Shown here piece by piece: positions 52,398 to 61,273 of a stretch of 64,000 nt of DNA (position 1 is its first letter; the number at the start of each line of letters is the position of its first letter). The DNA is taken from positions 1-64,000 of the forward strand of contig UBMU01000047.1 of assembly GCA_900466605.1 (NCBI GenBank), read 5' to 3'. This DNA is from Hyphomicrobiales bacterium. GTDB taxonomy: Bacteria > Pseudomonadota > Alphaproteobacteria > Rhizobiales > Rhizobiaceae. Under the pieces are notes generated by a model. It made no database searches. It was not told the origin of the DNA and worked only from the letters and a program-made list of their open reading frames with translations. A program made the position numbers and the translations under genes.

Positions 52398-52740
52398 TTT
52401 CGTCAGGTACGGCCGGCGCGTCGCGCCGGTCGTACCTAAGGCGTCCAGTTAACTTCGAATCTCCCCTAAGTTGTTTTTTGTTTCCGTGTGCTCCACCGTG
52501 AGGCGGCCTGTCCGTAATGGGACATTCTTGCCGCATTGATATATAAAGTCCTTAAAAAACAGCAGCTTGCCTCCAGTATCTCACTGTTTGATTCGCTTCT
52601 GGATGCGTCCCGTTTTCGGGCGGTTTCCAACCGGCGATCAATTCACCAAAATCGTTCAAATCTTAACAAATCACTTAAGAACTCGGCAGTAGTTGGCCTC
52701 TAAGCAATGTGCTCGGCGGTGGGCAAGAAGGTCGATTCGC
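52398..52740. other. Intergenic stretch between ureC and the GGDEF gene
   Basis: 343 bases with no gene. The first 40 hold the hairpin at 52405-52437. The remainder is AT-richer, with TTAAC and TTAA stretches near 52671, and likely holds a promoter for the downstream genes, but I cannot name one. Confidence 0.5.
52405..52437 (+). terminator. Strong hairpin after ureC
   Basis: AGGTACGGCCGGCGC pairs with GCGCCGGTCGTACCT (15 bp with one G-U pair) eight bases after the ureC stop. There is no T-run. It probably limits read-through from ureC into the GGDEF and ureEFG genes. Confidence 0.6.
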
Positions 52741-53592
52741 ATGAGAATTTCACTGCAGGCGGAGCTTGGCGATTTCCAGCATCGCCACACAATTTACGTG
52801 TTTGCGCTCAAGATGAGCTTCCTCGCGGTGACGCTGTCGTCGATCGTGACGACGCTCCTGTTGCCTCCGCTCGACTGGATGGGGATGTTGCCCGTTCCGC
52901 TCGCTCATGGCGTCATCTATGGTGTTTTGCTGTCGTGGCTCATCGGTGGCGCTGTTTCGAGTGCGTTGTCGATCGTAGCGGGTCACGCAATGCATCGGCT
53001 CAGCGTCTCGCGTGCAGAGTTCGAGCAGTTGAGCCGTACGGATGTGTTGTCAGGTCTTCTCAACCGGCGTGCCTTTACAGAGGCATTGGAGCAGGTGGAC
53101 GGAAACGCCTGTCTCGTGATCTTCGATGTAGACCGCTTCAAGGCTATCAATGATCGCTTCGGCCACGCCTGCGGGGATGCGGTGATCGTTGCTGTGTCTG
53201 CCATCCTTGCCGCTGCATTCGACGGAGGTTCTGTAACGGCGAGGCTGGGTGGGGAGGAGTTCGGCGCGATCGTTGTTGGTGGTTCGCAGGAGCAGAGGAT
53301 CGAGAGAGTGCGAGCGGTCTGTGCGCGCTTGGCGGGCCAGCCCATTGTTGCTGACGATTGCGTGGTTGCGATAACGGTGTCCGCAGGGGTCGCGGAGCTC
53401 GAGTCAGGGCGAAACAAGGAGGGGGCGTATTCGGCAGCGGATAAAGCCCTGTATCTGGCAAAGGCGCTCGGCCGAAACCGCGTCGTGCATGAAAACGAAG
53501 GTCTGCATCCGGGGTGGCGCAGGCATCTGTCAGATGAGACCGCCGATGCGCGCGCGATAAACATGGATTGCGACGAGGCGCGCCTAGCCTGA
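52741..53592 (+). CDS. Membrane-bound diguanylate cyclase (GGDEF)
   Basis: The 283-residue protein has two transmembrane helices (about residues 24-42 and 56-82) and a GGDEF domain beginning LSRTDVLSGLLNRRAF, with FDVDRFKAINDRFGH and active-site GGEEF at 170-174. It should make cyclic di-GMP from GTP. The RxxD inhibitory site is absent (DGGS at that place). It sits between ureC and ureE, an unusual insertion. The start ATG 52741 is preferred over 52693. Confidence 0.9.
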   Translation: MRISLQAELGDFQHRHTIYVFALKMSFLAVTLSSIVTTLLLPPLDWMGMLPVPLAHGVIYGVLLSWLIGGAVSSALSIVAGHAMHRLSVSRAEFEQLSRTDVLSGLLNRRAFTEALEQVDGNACLVIFDVDRFKAINDRFGHACGDAVIVAVSAILAAAFDGGSVTARLGGEEFGAIVVGGSQEQRIERVRAVCARLAGQPIVADDCVVAITVSAGVAELESGRNKEGAYSAADKALYLAKALGRNRVVHENEGLHPGWRRHLSDETADARAINMDCDEARLA

Positions 53593-53687
53593 AGAAAATC
53601 AGCTAGCTTCGCCTTCCAGTCTCATTCCTTCTTGCATCGCACGGGGGTATTTTGCATGGTCGCAATCTCAAGCGAATTGGACCTGTC

Positions 53688-54170
53688 ATGCAACGCGTAA
53701 CTTCCTATCTGCCGGCCGGCACACCGTCTTCGAACCCGATTGGAAAAGTGGTTCTGCCGCACGATCTAAGACACCTGCGCCGGAAACTGCTGCACCTCGA
53801 AAACGGCGAGATGGTCATGCTCGACCTCAAGGAGCCGGTGCTTTTTGCAAGCGGGGACATGCTGGTTCTCGATGACGGCGAACTCATCGAAATCGTGGCG
53901 GCTGACGAGAAGCTCTTTGAGGTCAAGGGGAAGGATCGCCTGCACCTGATCGAGCTTGCGTGGCACCTCGGCAACCGGCACCTTGGCGCCCAGATCGAGG
54001 AAGACCGCATTCTTATCCTGCGTGATCACGTGATCCGCTCCATGCTCGAGGGGCTTGGCGCGTCGGTAAGGGAGGTTGCGGAGCCGTTCCAACCGGCACG
54101 TGGCGCTTACCACTCTCATGGAAACTCTCATGGTCATGACCATGAGCATCATCATCACTCCCACGACTGA
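53688..54170 (+). CDS. ureE: Urease accessory protein UreE, nickel chaperone
   Basis: The 160-residue protein has the UreE N-terminal domain (MQRVTSYLPAG), the metal-binding domain with LIELAWHLGNRHLGAQ and a His-rich tail (SHGNSHGHDHEHHHHSHD) for nickel binding. It brings nickel to the UreDFG complex. ATG 53688 is taken over an upstream start at 53652. ureF starts seven bases after its stop. Confidence 0.95.
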   Translation: MQRVTSYLPAGTPSSNPIGKVVLPHDLRHLRRKLLHLENGEMVMLDLKEPVLFASGDMLVLDDGELIEIVAADEKLFEVKGKDRLHLIELAWHLGNRHLGAQIEEDRILILRDHVIRSMLEGLGASVREVAEPFQPARGAYHSHGNSHGHDHEHHHHSHD

Positions 54171-54177
54171 TCGAAAC

Positions 54178-54849
54178 ATGACGGATGATGCCGACCTGCA
54201 GGCTCTGCTGCGGCTGATGGCCTGGCTTTCGCCGGCATTCCCCGTGGGGTCGTTTGCCTATTCCGGGGGGCTTGAACGCGCTGTCCACGATGGATTGGTG
54301 ACCGATGCTCATTCGCTTGCAGCGTGGGCATCGAACCTTATGGTGTGTGGGCCTGTGTGGAATGACGCGGTTCTCCTCACCGAAAGCCATCGGTGTCATG
54401 CACAGCGCGAGCGGCTTGGCGAAATGGCGGAGCTTGCTGAGGCGCTTGCCAGCTCGCGGGAGCGTCATCAGGAGACGATGCTGCTTGGCGATGCGTTTCT
54501 GTCTGCCGCCAGTGCGTGGCCGGATGAAGTGTTCGATCGATTGCCGCGTCATGTGGCGTATCCGGTTGCCGTCGGCGCTGTCGCGGGTGCGCATGGGGTT
54601 GGGTTAGAGAAGACGATTGCCGCTTTCCTGCATGGCTATCTCTCGCAGGCGGTTTCCGCAGGTATCCGTCTCGGTGTTGCTGGCCAGAAGGACGGTGTTG
54701 CCATTCTGTCGCGCCTGGAAGGCGATATAGCCTCCGTCGCGAGACGTGCTGCGGTTTCGACATTGGACGATCTCGGATCGGCGACCATCCAGGCCGACAT
54801 CATGTCGCTGCGCCACGAGACGCAGTCAACGCGTCTGTTTCGCTCATGA
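54178..54849 (+). CDS. ureF: Urease accessory protein UreF
   Basis: The 223-residue protein has LLRLMAWLSPAFPVGSFAYSGG-type sequence at the start (WLSPAFPVGSFAYSGGLE) and the RHxETML and YLSQAVSAGIRLG segments of UreF. It gates the GTPase cycle of UreG during nickel insertion. The ATG at 54178 follows ureE closely. A 103-base gap precedes ureG. Confidence 0.95.
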   Translation: MTDDADLQALLRLMAWLSPAFPVGSFAYSGGLERAVHDGLVTDAHSLAAWASNLMVCGPVWNDAVLLTESHRCHAQRERLGEMAELAEALASSRERHQETMLLGDAFLSAASAWPDEVFDRLPRHVAYPVAVGAVAGAHGVGLEKTIAAFLHGYLSQAVSAGIRLGVAGQKDGVAILSRLEGDIASVARRAAVSTLDDLGSATIQADIMSLRHETQSTRLFRS

Positions 54850-54952
54850 ACGTGCCCCGGCAAGGATCCGGTACGTGCCGCGACCTGCGTCATTTGCCGG
54901 TGGTGGCTCATCAAGCGGCGCGCTATCATCGGCTGTTATTGGAGTTCAGAAT

Positions 54953-55564
54953 ATGAAATCAGGAAACGGCCCCCTACGCGTGGGCATCGGTGGGCCGGTC
55001 GGCTCCGGCAAGACGGCGCTAACCGAGAAGCTTTGCAAAGCCATGCGTGATGAATACTCGGTCGCCGTCGTCACCAACGACATCTACACAACGGAGGATG
55101 CCGAGGCGCTGATGCGCATGCAGGCTCTGCCGTCGGATCGCATTGTTGGCGTAGAGACCGGTGGCTGCCCGCACACGGCAATCCGCGAAGACGCGACGAT
55201 CAATCTGCAGGCCATTGCGGGCCTCAACGAGCGGATTCCCGATCTCGACGTCGTGTTCATCGAGTCGGGTGGCGACAATCTGGCCGCCACCTTTTCTCCC
55301 GACCTGGCCGACATCACGATTTACGTCATCTCTGTTTGCCAAGGTGAGGAAATCCCGCGCAAAGGCGGCCCTGGCATCACCAAGTCCGACCTTCTTGTCA
55401 TCAACAAGAAGGATTTGGCCCCCTATGTCGGAGCCGACCTCGATGTCATGGATCGCGACGCGACACGGATGCGTCAGGCACGCCCCTTCGTTTTCTCCGA
55501 CATGAAGCGTGGCGATGGCGTCAACTCCATCGTCAGCTTCCTGAAGGAGCAGGGTGGCCTCTAG
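54953..55564 (+). CDS. ureG: Urease accessory GTPase UreG
   Basis: The 203-residue GTPase has the P-loop GGPVGSGKTALTEKLC, DIYTTEDAE, the metal motif VETGGCPHTAIRED (Cys-Pro-His) and the NKKDLAPYVGADL guanine-specificity motif. It drives nickel loading with GTP. ATG at 54953. It converges on the Crp/Fnr gene with three bases between the stops. Confidence 0.97.
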   Translation: MKSGNGPLRVGIGGPVGSGKTALTEKLCKAMRDEYSVAVVTNDIYTTEDAEALMRMQALPSDRIVGVETGGCPHTAIREDATINLQAIAGLNERIPDLDVVFIESGGDNLAATFSPDLADITIYVISVCQGEEIPRKGGPGITKSDLLVINKKDLAPYVGADLDVMDRDATRMRQARPFVFSDMKRGDGVNSIVSFLKEQGGL

Positions 55565-55567
55565 AGG

Positions 55568-56248
55568 TCAGACCTGCCTCAGGATATTGATGTCCTCGAT
55601 CGCGATTGCGCGGCCGCTAACGCTTACGCCTGAGGTGCGCAAGGTAGAGAAGGCCCGCGATAGTGCTTCGGGCGCCAGCCCTAGTTTGCGTGCCAGAAGG
55701 CTCTTCTGGAACGGCAGGCGGAGAGTGGCGCGGCCACCTTCATTGGTGCAATGCGTCAGCAGATAATGCGCGACGCGTTGCGGGCTGGTCTGCATCCGAT
55801 CGCGCGCGAGGCAATCCATGGTCGAAAGCAGATGCTGCGAAAGGCTGCGTGCGATTGCGCTGCCAATGCGCGGCTGCTGGTCGAGTAATATTCTGACCTG
55901 CGCGATGTCGAACCGGGCGAGGATCGCGTGTTCCATAGCCTGGGCGCTGTAATTGTATCCTTCGCCGGCGAGCACAAGGCATTCTCCGAAGCTGTCACCC
56001 GGTTCACAGATGCTGATATCCGCTTCGCGCTCGTCCGAGCCGCGATAAAGGCGCACATAGCCGCTCAGCACGCAGTAGAAGTAGCGTGCCTTCTCGTGCT
56101 CCTGGAAGAGAACGTCCTGCGGCTCGTAGCGCACCGCCACCGCGCAAGACAGCAGAGCGTCTCGCTCAGGCGAATCAAGGCTAGACGCGATCAACGCACC
56201 ACCAAGCACCGCTTGCTGTGCGCTGCTCAGTTTCAAAGCTCTGGTCAT
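55568..56248 (-). CDS. Crp/Fnr-family regulator, FixK-like
   Basis: The 226-residue protein has a cyclic-nucleotide-binding-like domain (EPQDVLFQEHEKARYFYCVLSG, PGDSFGECLVLAG) and a C-terminal HTH whose recognition helix APEALSRAFSTL has the E-x-x-S-R pattern of FNR/FixK proteins. It has no N-terminal Cys cluster for an iron-sulfur centre, so it should not sense oxygen by itself, as in FixK or NnrR. A perfect anaerobox lies 78 bases upstream, suggesting control by itself or another FixK/FNR. It converges on ureG. Confidence 0.85.
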   Translation of the reverse strand: MTRALKLSSAQQAVLGGALIASSLDSPERDALLSCAVAVRYEPQDVLFQEHEKARYFYCVLSGYVRLYRGSDEREADISICEPGDSFGECLVLAGEGYNYSAQAMEHAILARFDIAQVRILLDQQPRIGSAIARSLSQHLLSTMDCLARDRMQTSPQRVAHYLLTHCTNEGGRATLRLPFQKSLLARKLGLAPEALSRAFSTLRTSGVSVSGRAIAIEDINILRQV

Positions 56249-56325
56249 CTATTTCTCCCTACGGCGCGGCGGGTGCCGCCCCTAGCTGATATTGGCAAGG
56301 GTACCCGGGAGACGGGGTTCTGAAC

Positions 56326-56339
56326 TTGATCTCGATCAA
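56326..56339. promoter_or_regulatory. FNR/FixK box (anaerobox) upstream of the Crp/Fnr gene
   Basis: TTGAT-CTCG-ATCAA matches the consensus TTGAT-N4-ATCAA exactly, 78 bases before the start of the Crp/Fnr gene. This is the normal place for an activating site. Confidence 0.7.
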
Positions 56340-56351
56340 ATGTGAGCCAAT

Positions 56352-56384
56352 AAAAAAGCCGGGGTGTTGCCCCGGCCTTTTTTT
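56352..56384. terminator. Bidirectional intrinsic terminator
   Basis: GCCGGGG and CCCCGGC with a 5-base loop, an A-run on the left and seven T on the right. On the minus strand it ends the RND operon, whose stop is at 56391. Confidence 0.88.
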
Positions 56385-56390
56385 GAGCAG

Positions 56391-59300
56391 CTACTCCGCC
56401 GCGAACGGCGGCAGGCGTACGACATTGCCTGATTTGCTACGCTTGCCTTCTGGAGTCTCGATTGCGGTTACCCGGCCCTCAAGGGCACCGACAGCCTGCG
56501 TGAGCTCTTCGCGCGACATCGCCAGCTCTTCCTTGTCCTTCCTGCCCACCAGGCGACCAAACATCCAGGCAAGCAAGCGGGAGAGATCGTCCATGATCAG
56601 GAAGAAAGAAGGCACGACGACCAGCGAAAGCACGGTCGACACGATAATGCCGCCGATCACTGCGATCGCCATCGGCGCACGGAACGAGCCACCTTCGCCA
56701 ACGCCGAGCGCCGACGGCAACATGCCTGCCGACATTGCGATAGAGGTCATGATGATCGGGCGGGCGCGCTTGCGGCCTGCCTCGACCATGGCTTCCACCC
56801 GTTCCATCCCGCGATGGCGCATCTCAATCGCGAAGTCCACGAGCAGGATGGCATTCTTCGTCACGATACCCATCAGCATCAGGATGCCGATCATGACGGG
56901 CATGGACAGTGGGTTCTGCGTGACCAGCAGTCCGACTGCCACGCCGCCGATTGCAAGCGGCAGCGAGAACAGGATGGTAAAGGGCTGGATCACGTCCTTG
57001 AAGAGCAGGATCAGCACTGTCAGCACCAGCATCAGGCCCATCAACATGGCGTTGACGAAGCTCTGCTGCATTTCAGTCTGCACCTTCGTGTCACCGCTTT
57101 CGGCAAGCTGGACCGTCGAGGGAATCTTGGCCTCATCGACGATCTGCCGGAACCGGGCGGATGCGGTGTCGAGTGCCACGCCCTGCGGCAGGTCGGACCC
57201 GATCGAGACGACGCGGTAGCGGTTGTTGCGCTTGATCGAGCTGACGCCTTCCGAATAGTCGATATCGGCAACGGTGGAGAGCGGCACGGTGCCGCCGCTC
57301 GCCGTCTGGATCTTCAGCGCCCGGAGGGCGGCAAGATCACGACGCATGTCGAGCGAGGCCTGCACCCGGATCGGAATCTGGCGGTCGTCCAGGTTGATCT
57401 TGGCGAGCGCCGCATCGATGTCGCCGATGGTGGCGACGCGGATGGTCTCGGAGATCTGCTGCGGCGTGATGCCGAGACGGGCAGCCTGGTCCTTGCGTGG
57501 ACGGACCTGCAGTTCCGGGCGGGGCAGGGCGCCTTCTGCACTGACGTTCGCCAGCAGCGGGTCGGCACGCAGTTTCGATTCAAGGATGCCAACAGCGTCG
57601 TTCAGATCCTTCTCGTTCTTAGAGAGGAAGTTAAACGACAGGTCACGCTCGCCGCGATCATTGAGTTTCAGGATGCGCACGTCAGGGATATGGCGGAGTT
57701 TGGCGAAGACCTCCTTCTCGATATCCCACTGAGGCCGGACGCGGCCCTTTGGCTCTACCTTGGGCAGGTGCGGTCCGATGATCGGCAGGGACCCAAGGAA
57801 ATCGTCGACCAGCTTCTTCGAAAGCCTCTGGTCGAGCTTGTCGAGCGTAAGCGTTACCGTTGCGCGGCGCAGTTCGAGGTCGCCCTTCGGAGACGCGCCG
57901 CCGAGCACGAAGACGCTTTCAACGCCGTCGATATCCTTGACGTCCTTGTAGATCGCATCCGTCGTGGCTTCGGTATCGTCGAGGGTCGCATTCGGCGGCA
58001 ATTCGACGGACAGGACGATGCGCGATGCATCTTCCGGCGGAAGGAAGCTGCCGGGAACCTGCGCAAGCAACATGACGGAGCCGATGAGGAAGGCGATTGC
58101 CGCGATCAGCGTCGCATAGCGGGTCCACCAGCGCCGGGTCGTGGCGCGCACGAGGCGCGTGTAACCACGGAAGAAGAGACCATCATTGTCGTGATGATCC
58201 TCAATGCCGTCTTCGGCACGCATCAGGTATGCGGCCATCATCGGCGTAATGAGGCGTGCCACCATAAGCGAGAAGAAGACCGAGAAGGCAACAGTCAAGC
58301 CGAACTGGATGAAGTACTGACCGGGAATGCCGGGCATGAACGACACGGGCACGAAGACGGCAATGATAGTGAAGGTCGTTGCGATGACCGCGAGGCCGAT
58401 TTCGTCTGCGGCCTCAATGGCGGCGCGATAGGGCGTCTTGCCCATCTTGATATGGCGGGCAATGTTCTCGATCTCGACGATCGCGTCATCGACGAGAATG
58501 CCGGTCGCGAGCGTCAGGGCAAGGAAACTGACGAGGTTCAGCGAGAAGCCCATCAGATCCATGATCCAGAACGTCGGGATCGCCGATAGCGGTAGCGCGA
58601 CCGCCGAGATCAGCGTTGCGCGCCAGTTCCGCAGGAACAGGAAGACGACGATGATAGCAAGCACCGCGCCTTCGATCAGCGTGTCGATGGCGGCTTCATA
58701 GTTGCCATAGGTGAAATAGACGGAGTCGCTGATCAGCTCGATGCCGACGTTGGGGTTTTCAGCGCGCACCTTCTCAAGGCTCTTGCCGACAGTTTCCGCA
58801 ACGCTGACTTCGCTGGCGCCCTTCGAACGGAACACGCCGAAGGTGACGACAGGCGTGTCATCGAAGCGCGAGAAGGACTTCGGCTCCTGATAAGTGTCCT
58901 TGATGGCGCCGAGGTCGGACAGCTTGACGAAACGACCGTTCGGCAGCGAGATCGTGGTGTTGGCGAGTTCGGCGACACTGCGGGCATCGCCGAGCACGCG
59001 GATCGCCTGCTCACTGCCCGCCACCTGGCCGCGGCCGGAGCCAAGGTCAACGTTGGTGCCACGCAATTGTTGGTTTACGCTCGCGGCGGTGATGCCGTGG
59101 GCATTGAGCTTGTCGGGGTTGAGCTCGATACGGACTTCACGCTCGGCACCGCCATAACGGTCGACACGGCCGATGCCTGCCTGCCCCTGAAGGGCGCGCT
59201 TGATCGTGTCATCGACGAACCAGGAAAGCTCTTCGAGGGTCATATCGGGGGAGGACACCGCGAAGGTCTGGATCGCCTGACCTTCAACATCGATCTTCGA

Positions 59301-59684
59301 GACGATCGGTTCTTCGACGTTGGCAGGCAGATCGCTACGGATGCGGTCGATGGCGTCCTTGGTGTCCTGAACAGCCTGCTCGGTCGGAATTTCCATACGG
59401 AACATGACGACCGTCTGCGACTGGCCGTCTGTCACCGTCGACTGGATCTCGTCGATCCCCGTTATGCTGGCAACGGCGTCCTCGATCTCCTTCGTCACCT
59501 GCATCTCGAGCTCGGCGGGCGAAGCGCCGCTCTGTGTGACGATGATGGAAACGAGCGGAACGTCGATGTTCGGGAAGCGCGTGATCGGCAGCTTGTTGAA
59601 CGACTGGATGCCGACGAAAAGCAGAAGTGCAAACGCCAGAAGCGGCGCGACTGGATTTCGGATAGACCAGGCTGAAAAGTTCAT
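56391..59684 (-). CDS. RND-family efflux transporter (HAE1/AcrB-like)
   Basis: The 1097-residue inner-membrane pump has twelve expected helices. TM4 shows GILVDDAIVEIENI with the two proton-relay Asp, and TM10 shows GIVTKNAILLVDF with the conserved Lys. Two large periplasmic loops carry the porter domains (NIDVPLVSIIVTQSGASP). These residues mark a proton-driven exporter of hydrophobic or amphipathic compounds, not a heavy-metal pump. ATG 59684 is taken over the longer frame. The C-terminus has a short Glu/Arg-rich tail. No outer-membrane factor is adjacent. Confidence 0.92.
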   Translation of the reverse strand: MNFSAWSIRNPVAPLLAFALLLFVGIQSFNKLPITRFPNIDVPLVSIIVTQSGASPAELEMQVTKEIEDAVASITGIDEIQSTVTDGQSQTVVMFRMEIPTEQAVQDTKDAIDRIRSDLPANVEEPIVSKIDVEGQAIQTFAVSSPDMTLEELSWFVDDTIKRALQGQAGIGRVDRYGGAEREVRIELNPDKLNAHGITAASVNQQLRGTNVDLGSGRGQVAGSEQAIRVLGDARSVAELANTTISLPNGRFVKLSDLGAIKDTYQEPKSFSRFDDTPVVTFGVFRSKGASEVSVAETVGKSLEKVRAENPNVGIELISDSVYFTYGNYEAAIDTLIEGAVLAIIVVFLFLRNWRATLISAVALPLSAIPTFWIMDLMGFSLNLVSFLALTLATGILVDDAIVEIENIARHIKMGKTPYRAAIEAADEIGLAVIATTFTIIAVFVPVSFMPGIPGQYFIQFGLTVAFSVFFSLMVARLITPMMAAYLMRAEDGIEDHHDNDGLFFRGYTRLVRATTRRWWTRYATLIAAIAFLIGSVMLLAQVPGSFLPPEDASRIVLSVELPPNATLDDTEATTDAIYKDVKDIDGVESVFVLGGASPKGDLELRRATVTLTLDKLDQRLSKKLVDDFLGSLPIIGPHLPKVEPKGRVRPQWDIEKEVFAKLRHIPDVRILKLNDRGERDLSFNFLSKNEKDLNDAVGILESKLRADPLLANVSAEGALPRPELQVRPRKDQAARLGITPQQISETIRVATIGDIDAALAKINLDDRQIPIRVQASLDMRRDLAALRALKIQTASGGTVPLSTVADIDYSEGVSSIKRNNRYRVVSIGSDLPQGVALDTASARFRQIVDEAKIPSTVQLAESGDTKVQTEMQQSFVNAMLMGLMLVLTVLILLFKDVIQPFTILFSLPLAIGGVAVGLLVTQNPLSMPVMIGILMLMGIVTKNAILLVDFAIEMRHRGMERVEAMVEAGRKRARPIIMTSIAMSAGMLPSALGVGEGGSFRAPMAIAVIGGIIVSTVLSLVVVPSFFLIMDDLSRLLAWMFGRLVGRKDKEELAMSREELTQAVGALEGRVTAIETPEGKRSKSGNVVRLPPFAAE

Positions 59685-59694
59685 TGGTCGTCTC

Positions 59695-60885
59695 TCAGTT
59701 GGAAGCCGGGGGCTGTTCGTGTACCGGCGTGATACGGTCGCCATCGCGGACATAAGCGCCCGCCTTGGCTACGACTTCGTCGCCAGCCTTCAATCCCTTG
59801 ATGATCTCGACATACGCACCGTCCTGAATGCCGGTCTCCACCTTGGCAAACTTGACGACGCCACTCTCGACCTTGCGGGCAGAGGATCCCTCGTTGCTGC
59901 TCAGCACCGCGGATACCGGCAACGCGACGTTCTCTGCGGTTCGCACGACGATGTCGGCGCTGCCATACATGCCGGAGCGGGCCTTGCTGCTGTCATCGAT
60001 CAGGATATGGACCAGGCCGAGCCGAGTGAGCGGATCGACCGTGGGCGAGACCAGGCGCACGGAGCCGGTGAGCTTGTCGCGGCTGCCCGACAGCGAAAGC
60101 GTTGCCTTCTGGCCAGGCTCGATCTTGACGATGTCGCTTTCACCGACTTCGGCCACCAGCTCAATCTTGTCGTCACGAATGATCGTAAAGAGCGGATCGC
60201 CGGTGCCGAGTGCAATCGCGCCGACTTTGGCATTCTTGGCTGCAACCGTGCCACCGACCGGCGTTTTGACGTCGGTGCGTGCAAGCTTCAGATCGGCATC
60301 CGCGATCTGGCTTTCGGTCACCTTGATATCGGCAACCGCCACCTGGATTGCTTGCTTCGCGGAATCGACGCGCGCATTGGCGGAAGCCGCAGCAGCGTCC
60401 GCCTGCTCGACCGTTGCCGTGGATACCGTGCCCTTCTTGCCCATTTCCTGGGCGCGCGCCTGCTGTTGGCGTGCCTGCTCCGCGTTGGCCTCGGCTTCGA
60501 GCAACTGGGCGCGAAGCTGCGCAAGGCTTGCTTCGTTTTTTGCCCTTGTGGCCTGCATCTGGCTTTTCTGCAGAATGAGGGCGTCGTCATTCAATGTCGC
60601 GAGCGTGCTCTCAGCCTGCACCCTGTCGCCGACGTCGGCATTCAATGCACGGATCGACAATCCTTCGACCTGCGGCTGAATGTAGACTTCCTCGACAGGC
60701 TTGACCGTGCCTGTTGCAACAACGCGGTCGACGAGTGTGCGGGTTGACGCCTTGGTCACGACGATGGCCGGAAGGTTCTGCTGTGGCTTCGCAACCGGCT
60801 GCTCCTGAGCAAATGCCACTGAGGCGACCGCCGCCGCGATCAGCAGGGTGGAAGCGCGAAGTATCTTAACAGGCGTGCGTGCCAT
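59695..60885 (-). CDS. RND efflux periplasmic adaptor (membrane fusion protein)
   Basis: The 396-residue protein has a signal peptide (STLLIAAAVASVAFA), lipoyl-type halves (TGTVKPVEEVYIQPQVEG, ARTDVKTPVGGTVAAKNAKVG), a central alpha-helical hairpin of about 80 residues, and beta-barrel domains. It would link the RND pump to an outer-membrane channel. It precedes the pump gene with a ten-base gap, so the two form an operon. Confidence 0.92.
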   Translation of the reverse strand: MARTPVKILRASTLLIAAAVASVAFAQEQPVAKPQQNLPAIVVTKASTRTLVDRVVATGTVKPVEEVYIQPQVEGLSIRALNADVGDRVQAESTLATLNDDALILQKSQMQATRAKNEASLAQLRAQLLEAEANAEQARQQQARAQEMGKKGTVSTATVEQADAAAASANARVDSAKQAIQVAVADIKVTESQIADADLKLARTDVKTPVGGTVAAKNAKVGAIALGTGDPLFTIIRDDKIELVAEVGESDIVKIEPGQKATLSLSGSRDKLTGSVRLVSPTVDPLTRLGLVHILIDDSSKARSGMYGSADIVVRTAENVALPVSAVLSSNEGSSARKVESGVVKFAKVETGIQDGAYVEIIKGLKAGDEVVAKAGAYVRDGDRITPVHEQPPASN

Positions 60886-61106
60886 GCGTCGTCATCCAGT
60901 TTTGCTCGGCCGGACTCGCGCGTTGTCATCAGCTCGCGAATGGCCAGTTCCCGTATTGGTGTTCTCAGAAGTATTTCCGCATCCTTTGCCGACTCTTACT
61001 TAAAAAGTCCCTCGTCCGGCAAACTCGGTTTGTACGTGGTAGCGATTTGCCCATCGCACAAGTCCGGCGGAAAATAATTCCTCATTTGAACACAATAATT
61101 ACCATT

Positions 61107-61120
61107 GTGATGCAGATCAA
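61107..61120. promoter_or_regulatory. Anaerobox-like site in the RND operon upstream region
   Basis: GTGAT-GCAG-ATCAA differs from TTGAT-N4-ATCAA only in the first base. It lies about 220 bases before the adaptor start, farther than usual, so it is only a candidate. Confidence 0.35.
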
Positions 61121-61225
61121 TCACTGAGCGGTTATGCAAGCATTCCGATAGTTGATCGGGCATCATTTCTATATGACGCGCGAGGCATGGCTAATGCGAC
61201 ATGGCTGCGAGCTTTTTCATCAAAA

Positions 61226-61258
61226 GGCAAAACGCGCGGAAGCTCCGCGCGTTTCGTT
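61226..61258 (-). terminator. Intrinsic terminator of the ABC importer operon
   Basis: On the minus strand AAACGCGCGGA pairs with TCCGCGCGTTT around a 3-base loop, followed by a T-rich stretch (TTTTGCCTTTTG). It lies just after the binding-protein stop at 61274. Confidence 0.75.
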
Positions 61259-61273
61259 GTTTCTTACTAGTAT

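Larger units (their letters stand above)
60886..61273. other. Promoter region of the RND operon
   Basis: 388 bases between the start of the adaptor gene and the end of the ABC binding protein gene. It contains a near-perfect anaerobox-like site at 61107-61120 and the terminator at 61226-61258. No gene or recognised repressor site is seen. A divergent TetR-type regulator, which often controls such pumps, is absent. Confidence 0.5.

Noticed and set aside
56814..58589. A 591-codon open frame on the plus strand, antisense to the RND pump gene
   Set aside because: The RND protein on the other strand is complete with all motifs. The antisense product is low in hydrophobic residues and has no domain.
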